Shown here piece by piece: positions 14,800-23,409 of a stretch of DNA of 34,390 bases. Made by a program: the position numbers and the translations under genes. A model generated the notes under the pieces. That model was not told the DNA's origin, made no database searches, and saw nothing but the letters and a program-made list of their open reading frames with translations. This stretch comes from Holophagales bacterium UBA2201 (lineage in GTDB: Bacteria; Acidobacteriota; Thermoanaerobaculia; UBA2201): assembly GCA_002327305.1 (NCBI GenBank), contig DCUZ01000054.1, forward strand, positions 19,164 to 53,553, given 5' to 3'. The stretch's first letter is position 1. Every line of letters begins with the position of its first letter.

Positions 14800-17700
14800 C
14801 CGTCCTCTTCGTCCGGTTCGGCGACCGTCTCGACCCGGCCTCACCGGAGGACCTGGCCCTCTTCGGACGGTTCTATGACGCCGCCCTCGCCGCGGCGCGG
14901 CGGTTCGACGGCGTCATCAACAAGGTGGACTGCGGCGACAAGGGCAACACCCTCCTGGTCCTCTTCGGCGCCCCCGTCGCCCACGAGGACGACACGGAGC
15001 GGGCGCTGGAGTTCGCCCTCGACCTCCAGCGCGCCGCCGGGGAGGCGGGCCTGCCCCTGCGCGTCGGGGTCAACCGGGCCCGGGTCTTCTGCGGCCTCGT
15101 GGGGTCGCCGCGGAGGCGGGAATACACCGTCATGGGCGACGGCGTCAACCTGGCGGCGCGGCTGATGCAGGCCGCCGCCGATGAGAGCGTCTTCGCGGGG
15201 GAAGGGGTCAAGGAGGGGCGGGCGCAGTCGTACCGGTTCCAGGACCTGCCCCCCATGCGGTTCAAAGGGAAAAGCCGGGCCCTGCCGGTGGCCCGCCTCC
15301 TGGGCCGCAGCGGCGACCGGGTGGAGATCCCCTATTTCGTCGGGCGAAAAGAAGAGCTCGGCCGACTGACCGCCGCCTTGCGCGAGGGGCCCGCCGACCG
15401 CCCCCTCCTGGCCTGGGTCTCCGGAGAGGCGGGGGTGGGGAAGTCCTACCTTGTCCACTATTTCGGCGACCTTCACCTGAGCGACAGCCGCCACTACTCC
15501 CGGTGCCACTCCTACACCGCCGGCATCGCCCACTACGCGGCCCAAAAACTGGTCCTGGAATGCCTGCAGGACCTCCTCGCCGGCGGAGTGTTCAAGCCGC
15601 GCGAAAAGGCCCTGGCCCTGCTGGCCGAGCGGGCCCCCGACATCGTCGAGTACGCTCCCCTCCTCTTGCGGGCGCTCGGGCTGGACCTCCCCGGTGATGC
15701 CGAGCCGGCGCTGGAGCCGGAGATCCGAAGGTCTTTGCTGTGGCGCATGATGCTGACGGTGGTGGAGGAGGCGGCGCGCCAGGGGGAGGTGGCCTGGGTC
15801 GTGGACAACGGCGAGTGGCTGGACTCCGAGAGCCGGGACTTCCTCCTCCACGCGGTCCGGGTGATGGAGACGGGGCGGTTCCGTGTCTTCGTGGCCGCCC
15901 GCGTTCCGGCGCCGGAGGAGCCGGGGTTCGATACGGCGGCCGTGGAGCTTGGTCCCCTCTCCCGCGACGAGGCGGACGACCTGGCCCGGCGCTTCCTGGA
16001 GGTGGCGGAGGTCCCGGAGGAGGCCCTGCGCAAGGCGTGGGAGACGGCCGCCGGCAACCCCCTGATGACGCTGGAGACCCTGCGCCTGATGTTCACCGCC
16101 GGCTACCTGGCCCGCTCCGAGGACGCCCCGGGGGTCCTGCTGGTGGACCCCACCCGCGAGCCGGAGATGCCGGGGAGCGTGGCGGGGCTGGTCCTGGCGC
16201 AGGCCGACGCCCTGCCGGCGCAGGAGCGGGAAGCCCTGGCCCGCCTCGCCGTGGCCGGGGAGAACATCCCGCAGGGGCTCCTTCCGCGGCTGGAGGTGGA
16301 CGCGGCCGCGGCCCAGCGCCTCGCCGCCGACGGCCGCATCCTGCGCTTCAATCCCCTCAGCCAGAACTACTACTTCGTCAAAACCTCGTTCCAGCAGGCG
16401 CTTTACGAGAGTCTGGAGTTCGGTTTCCGGCGGGAGGCGCACCGCGAGGCGGCCGAGGGGCTGGAGGCCCTCACCGATCCAGGGCGGTCCGACCGCGCCC
16501 ACCTTCTGGCCTGGCACTACGGGGAGGCGCGCGACCCCCGCGCCCTGCCCCACCTGCGGGCCATCGCCCAAGCCGCGCGGGAGGGGTACGCGCTGAAGGA
16601 GGCGGCCTCGGCGTATGGGCGGATCGTGGATATCGGCGGGGAGGCGGGAGCGGACATCCAGGAAGAGGTGCCGGCCCTGGCCGATCTCCTCCTCCTGCTG
16701 GGCAAGGCCCAGGAGGCCGACCAACTTCTGCAGAAGCACTGGGGGCGCTTCGGCCCCGACCGTCGGAGCGCCGCCCACCTGGCCCGGGCCTCGGCCCTGC
16801 GCGGGCTGGGGGCCTTCCCCCAGGCGGAGGAGCAGGTGCGCCTGGCCCTTGAGGCGGCCCGGATCCCGCGCGAGCGGTTCCTGGCCGAGGCCTTCCTGGG
16901 GAAGCTCTACGGGCAGACGGGGCGGATGGAGAAGGCCGTGGAGGTCATGGAGAAGATCGAAACGGACCACGGCGCCTTCCGCGACGAGGTGGAGTTCCAG
17001 ATGAACCGGATGCGCCTGGCGTTCGTTCGGTTTCAGACCGGCAAGACCGCGGAAGCCATCAAGACCTTCGAGCGCCTCGAGCGATGGTTCGCCCGCGAAA
17101 AACACATCAAGGGGCATTACACCATCCTGAACAACCTGGCCCTTCTCCATCTGGAGAGAGGGGCCCAACGCAAAGCAATCCGTCTCTGTGAGCGGGCCCT
17201 CGCCATCGTCAAGCAGTTTGGCATATGGGAGGAAGAAACCCTTCTCTCCCTTATGCAGAACGTGGGTGTGATGAATCTACATATCGGCAATTTTGGCGAG
17301 GCAGAAAAACACCTTTTAAATAATCTGGCCTATGCCCGGAAATTCAATTCTCCCTTGGAGCATAAGGCCTTATATTCCCTGGCGTGCCTCTATTTCGATC
17401 AGGGACGCCTGGAGGCCTGCCGGCGGTATTTTCTTGGCGCTTTTGATTTGTGCAAAAAATCGGGGATTCCCGTCCATGAGATATTGGAACTGTGGATGGA
17501 CCTCAATCTGACGCTTGGCAAAAAAGATCTTTTCAGCGATGCATTGGAGACCTACAACCGCGAGATTACATCCATGAATCTCTCCTACTTGGAGTCCAGC
17601 GCGATCAACTATCGCGCAGAAGGAGCGCTGGCCTTCGGGGGTGCCGAGCGCCATGTGGAACCTCAACGCAGGAATCTCGCCGAGTGCCGGGAGCATGGCA

Positions 17701-18098
17701 ATGCCTTGGAGGCCTACCGGGCGGCCAAATTCCTTTTTCTGGTGACGCAAGAAGATGGCCTTTTCGGTTGTATGGCCGAATTTCTGAAAAGTCTGCCGCG
17801 CATGAGGAGGATGATCGAGCATCTTCTGCTTCAGTATAAACGCTTTGGTCGCACCAAGGATTGGGCGACGCTAAGGTCCAAGTTAAGAAAACATCCTTAT
17901 CTTCTGCTGAACTTTGAAGCTGAAATCGCGCATTATCGATATTCCCAAACTGCGTCGGGACGAAAACGCGCTTTGCGTAGAGCGCAGGACTTATCGGTTC
18001 AACTCGTAGAGGGTCTCCCGGATGGCCTGAAACGCTCGTTCCGGAGGAGATATGATGCTCATGTTTTGTTTGAGAACGCAAGCGGAGCGGAACAATGA
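14703..18098 (+). CDS. second cyclase domain, AAA-type ATPase and TPR regulator
   Basis: A 1131-residue frame starting with a GTG that has no Shine-Dalgarno site. It begins PFLHPKIVEL, then a cyclase C2-like domain lacking the first metal Asp but with KVDCGDKGNTLLVLFGAP and YTVMGDGVNLAARLM. Next comes FVGRKEELGRL, the Walker A GEAGVGKS (residues 241-248) of a STAND/AAA_16-type ATPase, and long helical repeats of TPR type to the end. This order is that of tandem soluble adenylate cyclase-like proteins, except that the C1 domain is in another frame upstream. From about residue 820 (nt 17165) the DNA turns clearly less GC-rich. Confidence 0.82.
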   Translation: MSDTALLPFLHPKIVELARTGGLERVNEHRPVTVLFVRFGDRLDPASPEDLALFGRFYDAALAAARRFDGVINKVDCGDKGNTLLVLFGAPVAHEDDTERALEFALDLQRAAGEAGLPLRVGVNRARVFCGLVGSPRRREYTVMGDGVNLAARLMQAAADESVFAGEGVKEGRAQSYRFQDLPPMRFKGKSRALPVARLLGRSGDRVEIPYFVGRKEELGRLTAALREGPADRPLLAWVSGEAGVGKSYLVHYFGDLHLSDSRHYSRCHSYTAGIAHYAAQKLVLECLQDLLAGGVFKPREKALALLAERAPDIVEYAPLLLRALGLDLPGDAEPALEPEIRRSLLWRMMLTVVEEAARQGEVAWVVDNGEWLDSESRDFLLHAVRVMETGRFRVFVAARVPAPEEPGFDTAAVELGPLSRDEADDLARRFLEVAEVPEEALRKAWETAAGNPLMTLETLRLMFTAGYLARSEDAPGVLLVDPTREPEMPGSVAGLVLAQADALPAQEREALARLAVAGENIPQGLLPRLEVDAAAAQRLAADGRILRFNPLSQNYYFVKTSFQQALYESLEFGFRREAHREAAEGLEALTDPGRSDRAHLLAWHYGEARDPRALPHLRAIAQAAREGYALKEAASAYGRIVDIGGEAGADIQEEVPALADLLLLLGKAQEADQLLQKHWGRFGPDRRSAAHLARASALRGLGAFPQAEEQVRLALEAARIPRERFLAEAFLGKLYGQTGRMEKAVEVMEKIETDHGAFRDEVEFQMNRMRLAFVRFQTGKTAEAIKTFERLERWFAREKHIKGHYTILNNLALLHLERGAQRKAIRLCERALAIVKQFGIWEEETLLSLMQNVGVMNLHIGNFGEAEKHLLNNLAYARKFNSPLEHKALYSLACLYFDQGRLEACRRYFLGAFDLCKKSGIPVHEILELWMDLNLTLGKKDLFSDALETYNREITSMNLSYLESSAINYRAEGALAFGGAERHVEPQRRNLAECREHGNALEAYRAAKFLFLVTQEDGLFGCMAEFLKSLPRMRRMIEHLLLQYKRFGRTKDWATLRSKLRKHPYLLLNFEAEIAHYRYSQTASGRKRALRRAQDLSVQLVEGLPDGLKRSFRRRYDAHVLFENASGAEQ

Positions 18099-18104
18099 CG
18101 GCAA

Positions 18105-18124
18105 GCGGGCGCGCCGGCGCCCGC
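18105..18124. terminator. hairpin between convergent genes
   Basis: GCGGGCGC and GCGCCCGC form a perfect 8-bp stem with a GCCG loop in the 43-nt gap between two convergent stops. It has no T-run but, being symmetric, could help end transcription from both sides. Confidence 0.55.
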
Positions 18125-18141
18125 CAGGGAGTTACTGTGAA

Positions 18142-21100
18142 CTACCAGGTGGTCTGCAACTTGTAGAACAAGTCGTCGAAGGCGCTTTCGTCTTTGTACC
18201 GGAGCCAGCAGGGGTCGGCGGTGCAGTCGTAGGTATAGCCGGTGCCGCTCCCCTGGGTCCCGTCGGCGACGGCGGCCACTTCCGTTCGGCCCGACCCGTC
18301 CGCGTCGGGGGAGGCCCACACATGGTAGATGTGACCGCTCCCGGAAATCCGGTTCCAGTAGACGGTGATATATTCTTCGGTTTCCACCATTTCGCGCTCG
18401 ACCCGGGGGATGTGGGTGTTGGTGACGGCGATGGGACCCAGGCCGTCGTCGGAGAGGCGGTAGGTGTCGCTCTGGGGCCCATTGAACGAGGTGAGGCGGG
18501 GATCAAAGGTGGCGCTCCCCGACAGCCAGTAATCGTGGGCCACGGTCCGCCCCGAGGGGGTGGCGTCGTCGTTGCCGTCGCCGTCGAAGTCCCATGCCCG
18601 GGCGGTGGGGAGGCCGGCGGATAAGTCGGTGAAGAGGACCCGGTTCTCGGTCCACGGATCGGTGGAGAGCGCATAGGTGAACTTGGCGGCCGGATGGCCG
18701 TCATAGGTGATCTCGGTGGTGGCGTAGACGCCGTCGCAGGTGGAGCCGGTGTAGATGAACTGCCCATTCACCACTTCGTAATTGGAGGTGCAGGACATTC
18801 CGGAATTGACCGGGACCCACGCCGCCCCGTCGGAGGCGGCGTCGGAGAAGAAGACGCCCCCTTCCAGCGAGCCGGGCCCCCCCTCCTCCATGGCCGCCAG
18901 GACGCCGTTGGCCACCTCGGCAAACGCGATGATCTTCTTCGAGTAGTCGGCGGTCACCCCCGGCGTGTCCCCCGCCTCCAGCCCGGTGCCGGCCTCGCTC
19001 CACAGTGTGCAGGTGGAGCCTTCCTGCGTGTTGCGATAGATTCCGGAACTGAGCACAAGATCGCCCCCCTGGTCTCCAATTAGGATGGTTTGCGACCCCA
19101 GCATCAGGATGGAGCGCCAGTTGGCCGTGGGGGGGAGGCCGGTGCAGGTTTGCCAGTTGTCGAACGGGGAGGCCTTGAACTTGGCCGTCCCTGTGGCCCG
19201 GCCGGGGGTGAGGCCCGATTGGGCACCCCAGATGAAGCTGCCCCGTGCATCTCTCGACCCTGGACCCTCCGCCCGCATCATGGGGCCCGTCTCCTCCGCC
19301 GGGCAGGTGACATCGGTGAGGTCGGTGGGGTACTCACCGGATGCGTCAAGATGCCACACCTCCCCCCAATGGTGGCCGTCGTCCGGCGGGGGCGGGTCTT
19401 CGAAGGGGTCGGGGGGGGGATTGCTGAAGAGCGGCCCCACCCCCGGGTCGGCGGCGTAGACGGGCAGGGGGTTGTTGGGGTCGCTCCACGGGCACCACCG
19501 CAGTTCCGTCACCGGGTGGCCGTCCATGAGGCCGGGCGCGCCGCCGTCCGTCCATAGCGACCGGTTCCACCGGGTCTGGTGGAAGGGGTCCTCGAAATCG
19601 CCCCAAAGGATGCCGGCGTGGAAATGGGTGGTGCAGACGCCGGTGCCGTCGAAGGCGGCGCAATCGTTCCCGGCGGCCAGGATCCGGTGGTAGGCAATGG
19701 GCTCGGGGGTGGGAAAGTACAGGTCCGTGCAGGCCACCGCTTCGGCGTTGTGGAGGGTGCGGAGTTTGCCGCCATAGACCGCCTCGAACCCGTATCCCCA
19801 GGGGAAGTAGGACTCCCCGCCGTCGAAGGAGATCATGACGCCGTAATTCTCGGTCCCGGCCAGGACCACGGGCTGGGGCCGGTAGGAGAGGGGACACTCG
19901 GCGATGGAGTTGACCCGTTCGGGGGTGTTGTAGAAGCCGTCGAGGCGCTGCCACGCCGGGGTGCCGGTGGGGGGATGCTGGGCGCGCCACATCGCCGCGT
20001 ACTCGTGTCCCGCGAACACTTCGGCGTTTCCCCCCGAGCCAAAGGCGGGGGAGAAGGCCAGGGCGCGGATCATGTAATCGGAAAATCCGGCCAAAGGGGG
20101 GTCGGAGGGGTCGGCGTTGGCGCATTCCCAATGGGGCTCCCCCTCATAGGAACGGCGGAAACGGAACAGAAGGGGCTGATCGGACCCGGTCGTGTCGAAG
20201 GAGTGCTTGACGCCGTAGGCCAGGAGACGGTTTTGGACATTGCCCGTGTCCGACTTGGGATGGAGGGCCACCGTCGTGATGGAGGCGCCCGGGCCGGGGC
20301 AGGACGGGTCCAGGACCTGGAGGAAGGTGGATCCCGAATCGGTGGAGACGAACAGGCCGTTCTTGGTGCCGGCGAGCAGGGTGTTCCGTTCGAGGTCACA
20401 GCCGGGATCGACGCAGTTCGGACAGAAGGCAAGGCCGAAACAGGGGGAGAGGGCCAGGGAGAGGACGGGCTGGCTGAACGCGGAGAGCGGAACCCAGTTG
20501 TACTTTTCGCCGTCCCATTCCCGGCGGTGGACGCCCCCGCTCGTGGCGAGGAACACCCTTTGCCGGAAGGGGTCCGTGCGGTTGTAGGCCGGGGAGATGA
20601 CCAGGTCATTGGCCACGGCGGAAGTGTTGCCGCTGCCGGAGTAGTCCACCGGCCGGTCCACCACCCAGGTCTCCCCCCCATCGACCGACCACAGGACCGT
20701 CCCTTCGCGCGCGAGGGCGAACAGGTGCTTGTCGGCGGTCAGCGTGGTGGCGGCGTCGAAGTCGGGCGCCACCGCCACCTTGACGATCTCCAGTTCCCCG
20801 CCCGTGAACGGGTTGGCGGGAGTGTTGATCAGTTTCTTCCACGAGGCGCCGCCGTTGTCGGACCGGAAGAGGCCGTTGCGGCCCGTCCCCAGGTAAAGGG
20901 TCTTGAGCCCGACGATGGTGTCGGTGTTTCCGGCGTTGTACCTGACCTCCCCGTACTCGTCGTATCCGGGCACCAGGGCCACGGAACGGCCGCTGACCCC
21001 GCCGGGCTGGTCGGGGAGGGGGGCGAAGAAGTAGCGGGTGCAGTAGTTCAGGGAGAAGCATTTGTACAGCCCTTCCGTCTCGGAGGCGGTGAAGATGACG

Positions 21101-22275
21101 GGCGGGGTGTCGGGCCGGGAGGCCGAGAGGGCGATGTCGATATCGGAGACGTTGCGCATCTGGAGGGCATTGGACCCCGTGTGGCCCCGCGGGCTTCCCG
21201 GCTGGTCGGGGGCCGGAAAATGCCACAGCCCCATGCCGAAGGTCCCGGCCAGGAGGGCGTCCCCGGATTCCGGGGCCACGGTCTCGGCGTAGTGGGGGAA
21301 ATGGGAGTAGGGGCGGTAGGGGTCGGCGCAGTTGGAGGCGTCCAATTTGAAGAGGTTCATCCCCGTCGTCCCGAAATAGCGGGTGACGGCGCCTTCCTTG
21401 ATCACCGCCAGGTCCCACCAGGGGCCCTCCGACGAGTAATCCATATCCCCGCCGGGCATGGCGTTGCAGAAACGGTTCCATCCACTCGCGCCGTTGGGAG
21501 CATGATAAACCCCGTCGAACATTGTCCCCGCCAGGATGTCGGCGGCGTTGCCGGAGGGATCCCCCCCCAAGGAGAGGAAATCGGTCCCCGTCAGGTCGAA
21601 TGCCTTGGTCCACGCCGACCCGAGCTTGTAATGGATCTCCGCCGGGAGTCCGACCTGGGTGCCGTAGGTGGCCGCGTAGAGCCGGTTGTTGGCGCCCAGG
21701 AGGGCCGTGATAAAGGGATTGCCGTTGTGTTGTGCGGGGTCCGAGTAGGTCGTGTCAAAGGTCCACGAAGTCCCCCATGGATCGGCGGGGGTGGCCGGGT
21801 CGAAGGAGCGGAAAGCGATCCCCGCTCCGGACACGGCCACCGCCACCTGCCAGGTCGTCCCGTTGTGATAGAGCCCGACGGTCCTCACGTCGGCGTAACT
21901 GTAGGTCATCCCCCCCACGGGGTCGTCCAGCCCCGTCTCGTCGGCGTAACGCCAGCCGACCCAGTCGGAGGCCTTGGCGTAGACCCCGTCCCACGCCAGG
22001 ACCACATAGAGGGAGCGGGTGCCGTCCAGCGGCATCCAGGCCAGTTTTGAGACGCTCAAATCGAACAGCCCGGTGTTGTCGGGCATCCAGTTGAGGGTGT
22101 CTTCGGATACGAAGAGGCCCGAATCGGAGGCGAGGATAAACCTTCCCCGGTGGATGTCGTGCATCAGATCGTGGATGTTGCCCCCCAGGATCCCTTTTTT
22201 CTCCCAGAGGAACCCCTGGGGCCACAAGGGGGACGCGAACGCCAAAAGGGAAAGGCAAAGAGACAACCAACGCAT
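18142..22275 (-). CDS. large secreted BNR/Asp-box beta-propeller protein
   Basis: A 1377-residue exported protein with a signal peptide (MRWLSLCLSLLAFASPLWPQG). Along its length are many Asp-box-like repeats: FRSDNGGASWKKL, SVDGGETWVV, STDSGSTFLQV, ISFDGGESYFPW. These are typical of BNR/sialidase- and Vps10-type propellers, several of which would fit in this chain. The C-terminal 90 residues (YITVYWNRISGSGHIYHVWAS) resemble a fibronectin-type sandwich. No enzyme active site was recognised; a scaffold or carbohydrate-binding role is possible. The ATG at 22275 is chosen because AGGAGGTG sits 5 nt upstream. It is divergent from the dehydrogenase at 22372 and shares its control region. Confidence 0.8.
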   Translation of the reverse strand: MRWLSLCLSLLAFASPLWPQGFLWEKKGILGGNIHDLMHDIHRGRFILASDSGLFVSEDTLNWMPDNTGLFDLSVSKLAWMPLDGTRSLYVVLAWDGVYAKASDWVGWRYADETGLDDPVGGMTYSYADVRTVGLYHNGTTWQVAVAVSGAGIAFRSFDPATPADPWGTSWTFDTTYSDPAQHNGNPFITALLGANNRLYAATYGTQVGLPAEIHYKLGSAWTKAFDLTGTDFLSLGGDPSGNAADILAGTMFDGVYHAPNGASGWNRFCNAMPGGDMDYSSEGPWWDLAVIKEGAVTRYFGTTGMNLFKLDASNCADPYRPYSHFPHYAETVAPESGDALLAGTFGMGLWHFPAPDQPGSPRGHTGSNALQMRNVSDIDIALSASRPDTPPVIFTASETEGLYKCFSLNYCTRYFFAPLPDQPGGVSGRSVALVPGYDEYGEVRYNAGNTDTIVGLKTLYLGTGRNGLFRSDNGGASWKKLINTPANPFTGGELEIVKVAVAPDFDAATTLTADKHLFALAREGTVLWSVDGGETWVVDRPVDYSGSGNTSAVANDLVISPAYNRTDPFRQRVFLATSGGVHRREWDGEKYNWVPLSAFSQPVLSLALSPCFGLAFCPNCVDPGCDLERNTLLAGTKNGLFVSTDSGSTFLQVLDPSCPGPGASITTVALHPKSDTGNVQNRLLAYGVKHSFDTTGSDQPLLFRFRRSYEGEPHWECANADPSDPPLAGFSDYMIRALAFSPAFGSGGNAEVFAGHEYAAMWRAQHPPTGTPAWQRLDGFYNTPERVNSIAECPLSYRPQPVVLAGTENYGVMISFDGGESYFPWGYGFEAVYGGKLRTLHNAEAVACTDLYFPTPEPIAYHRILAAGNDCAAFDGTGVCTTHFHAGILWGDFEDPFHQTRWNRSLWTDGGAPGLMDGHPVTELRWCPWSDPNNPLPVYAADPGVGPLFSNPPPDPFEDPPPPDDGHHWGEVWHLDASGEYPTDLTDVTCPAEETGPMMRAEGPGSRDARGSFIWGAQSGLTPGRATGTAKFKASPFDNWQTCTGLPPTANWRSILMLGSQTILIGDQGGDLVLSSGIYRNTQEGSTCTLWSEAGTGLEAGDTPGVTADYSKKIIAFAEVANGVLAAMEEGGPGSLEGGVFFSDAASDGAAWVPVNSGMSCTSNYEVVNGQFIYTGSTCDGVYATTEITYDGHPAAKFTYALSTDPWTENRVLFTDLSAGLPTARAWDFDGDGNDDATPSGRTVAHDYWLSGSATFDPRLTSFNGPQSDTYRLSDDGLGPIAVTNTHIPRVEREMVETEEYITVYWNRISGSGHIYHVWASPDADGSGRTEVAAVADGTQGSGTGYTYDCTADPCWLRYKDESAFDDLFYKLQTTW

Positions 22276-22297
22276 GAGGCACCTCCTGCACATCTAT

Positions 22298-22365
22298 ATT
22301 GTAGGCCCTTTCCCACCCCGTGGTGTGACAGGGATCACAATTCCCGCCAGGAAATATTGTATAGT
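22298..22365. promoter_or_regulatory. divergent promoters around a CRP-type operator
   Basis: The palindrome TGTGA-N6-TCACA (22324-22339) is a perfect match to the CRP/FNR-superfamily consensus (CRP version). On the plus strand TATAGT (22360-22365) lies 6 nt before the dehydrogenase ATG. On the minus strand TACAAT (22303-22298) precedes the leader of the propeller gene. Both -10 boxes start exactly 28.5 bp from the operator centre (22331.5), so it sits near -40.5 for each, the class II activator position. No -35 consensus is present on either side. Confidence 0.78.
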
Positions 22366-22371
22366 ATTTTC

Positions 22372-23409
22372 ATGCGCGCCGTCACCATGCAAGCCCATGG
22401 CACATTCGACCGGCTCTCCTGGGGCGAGGTCCCCGACCCCATCCCCGGCCCCGGCGAGGTCCGCCTCCGCCTCCTGGCCTCGGCCCTCAACCACCTCGAT
22501 CTCTTCGTCCTGGAGGGGTTGCCGGGGTTGAAGCTGGCCTTTCCCCACATCGGCGGGGCCGACGGGGTGGGGGTGGTGGACGCCCTCGGCCCCGGCGTCG
22601 CTGGATGGAGTCCCGGACAAAATGTGGTCTTCGACCCCGGCCTCTCCTGTGGAAAGTGCCCTTTCTGTTTACAAGGCGAGCAATCGCTCTGCGCCTCGTT
22701 CGGCATCCTGGGGGAGCACCGCAGCGGCACCTTCGCCGAGTTCGTCTGCGTCCCGGCCGTCAACCTGGCCCCCGCGCCGGAGCACCTGAACGACGAGGAG
22801 GCCGCCGCCTTTCCCCTGACCTGGCTCACCGCCTTCCGGATGCTCTTCACCCGCGGCCGCCTGGCCCCCGGCGAGAGCGTCCTCATCCACGGCATCGGGT
22901 CGGGGGTCTCCCTGGCCGCCCTCCAGATGGCCAAGGCGGCGGGGGCGGTCATCTATGTCACCTCCTCCTCCGACGGCAAACTGGAACGGGCGAAGGCATT
23001 GGGCGCCGACGCCGGGATCAATTACACCCGCGACCGGGTGGAGAAATCCGTACAGGGGCTCACCGGCGGGGCGGGGGTGGACCTGGTGGTGGACAGCGTG
23101 GGGGCGGCCACCTGGATGGCCTCCCTCAAATGCGCGAAAAAGGGGGGGCGCATCGTCACCTGCGGCGCCACCAGCGGGCCCAACCCCGCCGAGGAGATCC
23201 GCCTCGTCTTCTGGAAACAGCTCTCCATCCTGGGGTCCACCATGGGGTCCCGCGCCGACTTCGCCCGGATGCTCGCGTTCGCGTCGGCCCGGAAGCTCCG
23301 GCCGGTCGTGGATGCCGTCGTCCCCCTTCCCGAAGCCCGGCGGGCCTACGAGCGGCTGGCCGGCGGAGAGCAATTCGGCAAGATCGTTCTGCGTCATGAA
23401 GGGCTTTGA
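22372..23409 (+). CDS. zinc-type alcohol dehydrogenase (MDR family)
   Basis: A 345-residue medium-chain dehydrogenase/reductase. It opens with MRAVTMQAHGTFDRL and PDPIPGPGEVRLRL, has the GGADGVGVV segment, a structural-zinc-like cysteine cluster (CGKCPFCLQGEQSLC), and the nucleotide-binding HGIGSGVSLAALQMAKAAG. It keeps cysteines for the structural zinc, but the usual catalytic Cys of zinc ADHs near residue 40 is replaced (SALNHLDLFVL), so it may be a quinone-reductase-like member. The substrate is unknown. A TATAGT box 6 nt before the ATG suggests a leaderless mRNA controlled by the CRP-type site. The next gene starts 14 nt inside its 3' end. Confidence 0.9.
   Translation: MRAVTMQAHGTFDRLSWGEVPDPIPGPGEVRLRLLASALNHLDLFVLEGLPGLKLAFPHIGGADGVGVVDALGPGVAGWSPGQNVVFDPGLSCGKCPFCLQGEQSLCASFGILGEHRSGTFAEFVCVPAVNLAPAPEHLNDEEAAAFPLTWLTAFRMLFTRGRLAPGESVLIHGIGSGVSLAALQMAKAAGAVIYVTSSSDGKLERAKALGADAGINYTRDRVEKSVQGLTGGAGVDLVVDSVGAATWMASLKCAKKGGRIVTCGATSGPNPAEEIRLVFWKQLSILGSTMGSRADFARMLAFASARKLRPVVDAVVPLPEARRAYERLAGGEQFGKIVLRHEGL

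Noticed and set aside
14841..17168. 775-residue antisense frame in the cyclase-ATPase gene
   Set aside because: A codon-position shadow of the GC-rich part; it ends where the GC content drops, as expected for a shadow.
19579..22050. 823-residue plus-strand frame inside the propeller gene
   Set aside because: Gly/Val-rich shadow of a convincing signal-peptide protein on the other strand.
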